Of a stretch of DNA of 13,856 nt, positions 13,744-13,856 are shown piece by piece (position 1 is the first letter of the stretch; every line of letters starts with the position of its first letter). The position numbers were made by a program, and so were the translations under genes. This DNA is from JAHWJR01 sp035942035 (GTDB lineage: Bacteria; Actinomycetota; Acidimicrobiia; Acidimicrobiales; CADCSY01). Below the pieces are notes generated by a model that saw only the letters and a list, made by a program, of their open reading frames with translations, was not told the origin of the DNA and made no database searches. The stretch is from contig DASZDK010000017.1 of NCBI GenBank assembly GCA_035942035.1, positions 1 to 13,856 of the forward strand, given 5' to 3'.

Positions 13744-13771
13744 AAAAAGTCACTGCCGGCGCAGTGTTATT
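13744..13771. terminator. Probable bidirectional intrinsic terminator
   Basis: A hairpin CACTGC-CGGC-GCAGTG (13751-13766) is preceded on the plus strand by AAAAAGT and followed by TTATT. Read on the minus strand, the same stem is followed by ACTTTTT, a good intrinsic-terminator U-tract; on the plus strand the tail TTATT is weaker. It would end the glycosyltransferase-DUF5719-thioredoxin operon and a gene arriving from beyond the right edge on the minus strand. Confidence 0.5.
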
Positions 13772-13856
13772 GCGGGCGGAATGAAGTCGCCGCCTCCGGC
13801 TCGGCGGCCTCCCCGAGCCGCCCGTGGGTAGACGTTGCCGGCTGGCGCCCGTCGGC

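Larger units (their letters stand above)
13480..13856. other. 377-base region without a convincing gene; hairpin-rich
   Basis: Open frames here translate into low-complexity Ser/Glu/Arg or Arg/Pro-rich strings (for example W-S-E-R-S-E-R-T-R-A on the minus strand) and lack family features. The DNA holds a degenerate 18-base direct repeat and at least six inverted repeats between 13593 and 13820: 13593-13607 (6-bp stem, TTC loop), 13663-13689, 13700-13717, 13722-13743 (8-bp stem), 13751-13766 and 13797-13820 (8-bp stem, 8-base loop). No tRNA or recognisable riboswitch was found. Confidence 0.6.

Noticed and set aside
13406..13753. 115-codon minus-strand and 112-codon plus-strand frames after the last gene
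   Set aside because: They translate hairpins and CGCT repeats into S-E-R-S-E-R or Arg-rich strings and overlap each other; no start signal or homology-like features.

Overview
The window is very GC-rich (strong G/C at third codon positions), uses GTG and TTG starts freely, packs genes with 1- to 4-base overlaps and has -10-like hexamers placed about 7 bases before GTG starts. Together with the gene set (COG5610-type HAD protein, 'FLPLEQE'-type flippase, a GT2/multi-membrane glycosyltransferase followed by a DUF5719-like protein), this suggests a chromosomal piece of a high-GC actinomycete. A lineage such as Acidimicrobiia is plausible, but that is inference. No transposase, integrase, tRNA, rRNA or CRISPR array was seen.

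Layout. (1) 2-427, plus: 3' end of a family-2 glycosyltransferase. (2) 442-3606, minus: operon rmlB > rmlD > polysaccharide flippase, with rmlB and rmlD sharing one base (TGATG). (3) 3607-3763: divergent control region with a -10-like box and a tiny leaderless ORF. (4) 3764-6400, plus: an 878-aa COG5610-like HAD protein. (5) 6445-8318, minus: a 76-aa small protein, gmd (GDP-mannose 4,6-dehydratase) and an rmlC-like epimerase; gmd and rmlC again share one base. (6) 8319-8407: divergent control region with two facing -10-like boxes and a 10-bp inverted repeat. (7) 8408-13479, plus: a 1076-aa GT2/multi-TM glycosyltransferase, a secreted four-repeat DUF5719-like protein (ATGA overlap) and a membrane-anchored thioredoxin-like protein. 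(8) 13480-13856: no convincing gene, but a dense series of hairpins including a likely bidirectional terminator.

Reading as a whole: this is a cell-surface polysaccharide locus. RmlB, RmlC and RmlD supply three of the four steps to dTDP-L-rhamnose (rmlA is not in the window). Gmd starts GDP-6-deoxyhexose synthesis, but no dedicated GDP-sugar reductase (Fcl/Rmd) is visible. The flippase would move a lipid-linked glycan across the membrane. The two glycosyltransferases and the HAD protein probably build or modify that glycan. The last operon looks like an envelope module: a glycosyltransferase with extracytoplasmic parts, a secreted beta-rich repeat protein with just two cysteines, and a CxxC redox protein.

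Most worth a second look: the large COG5610-like protein, the DUF5719/thioredoxin pairing, the gmd-rmlC coupling with an altered RmlC motif, the divergent leaderless promoters with a palindrome, the mini-ORF overlapping the HAD start, and the 3' hairpin array. I do not see a clear-cut new defence or mobile system.
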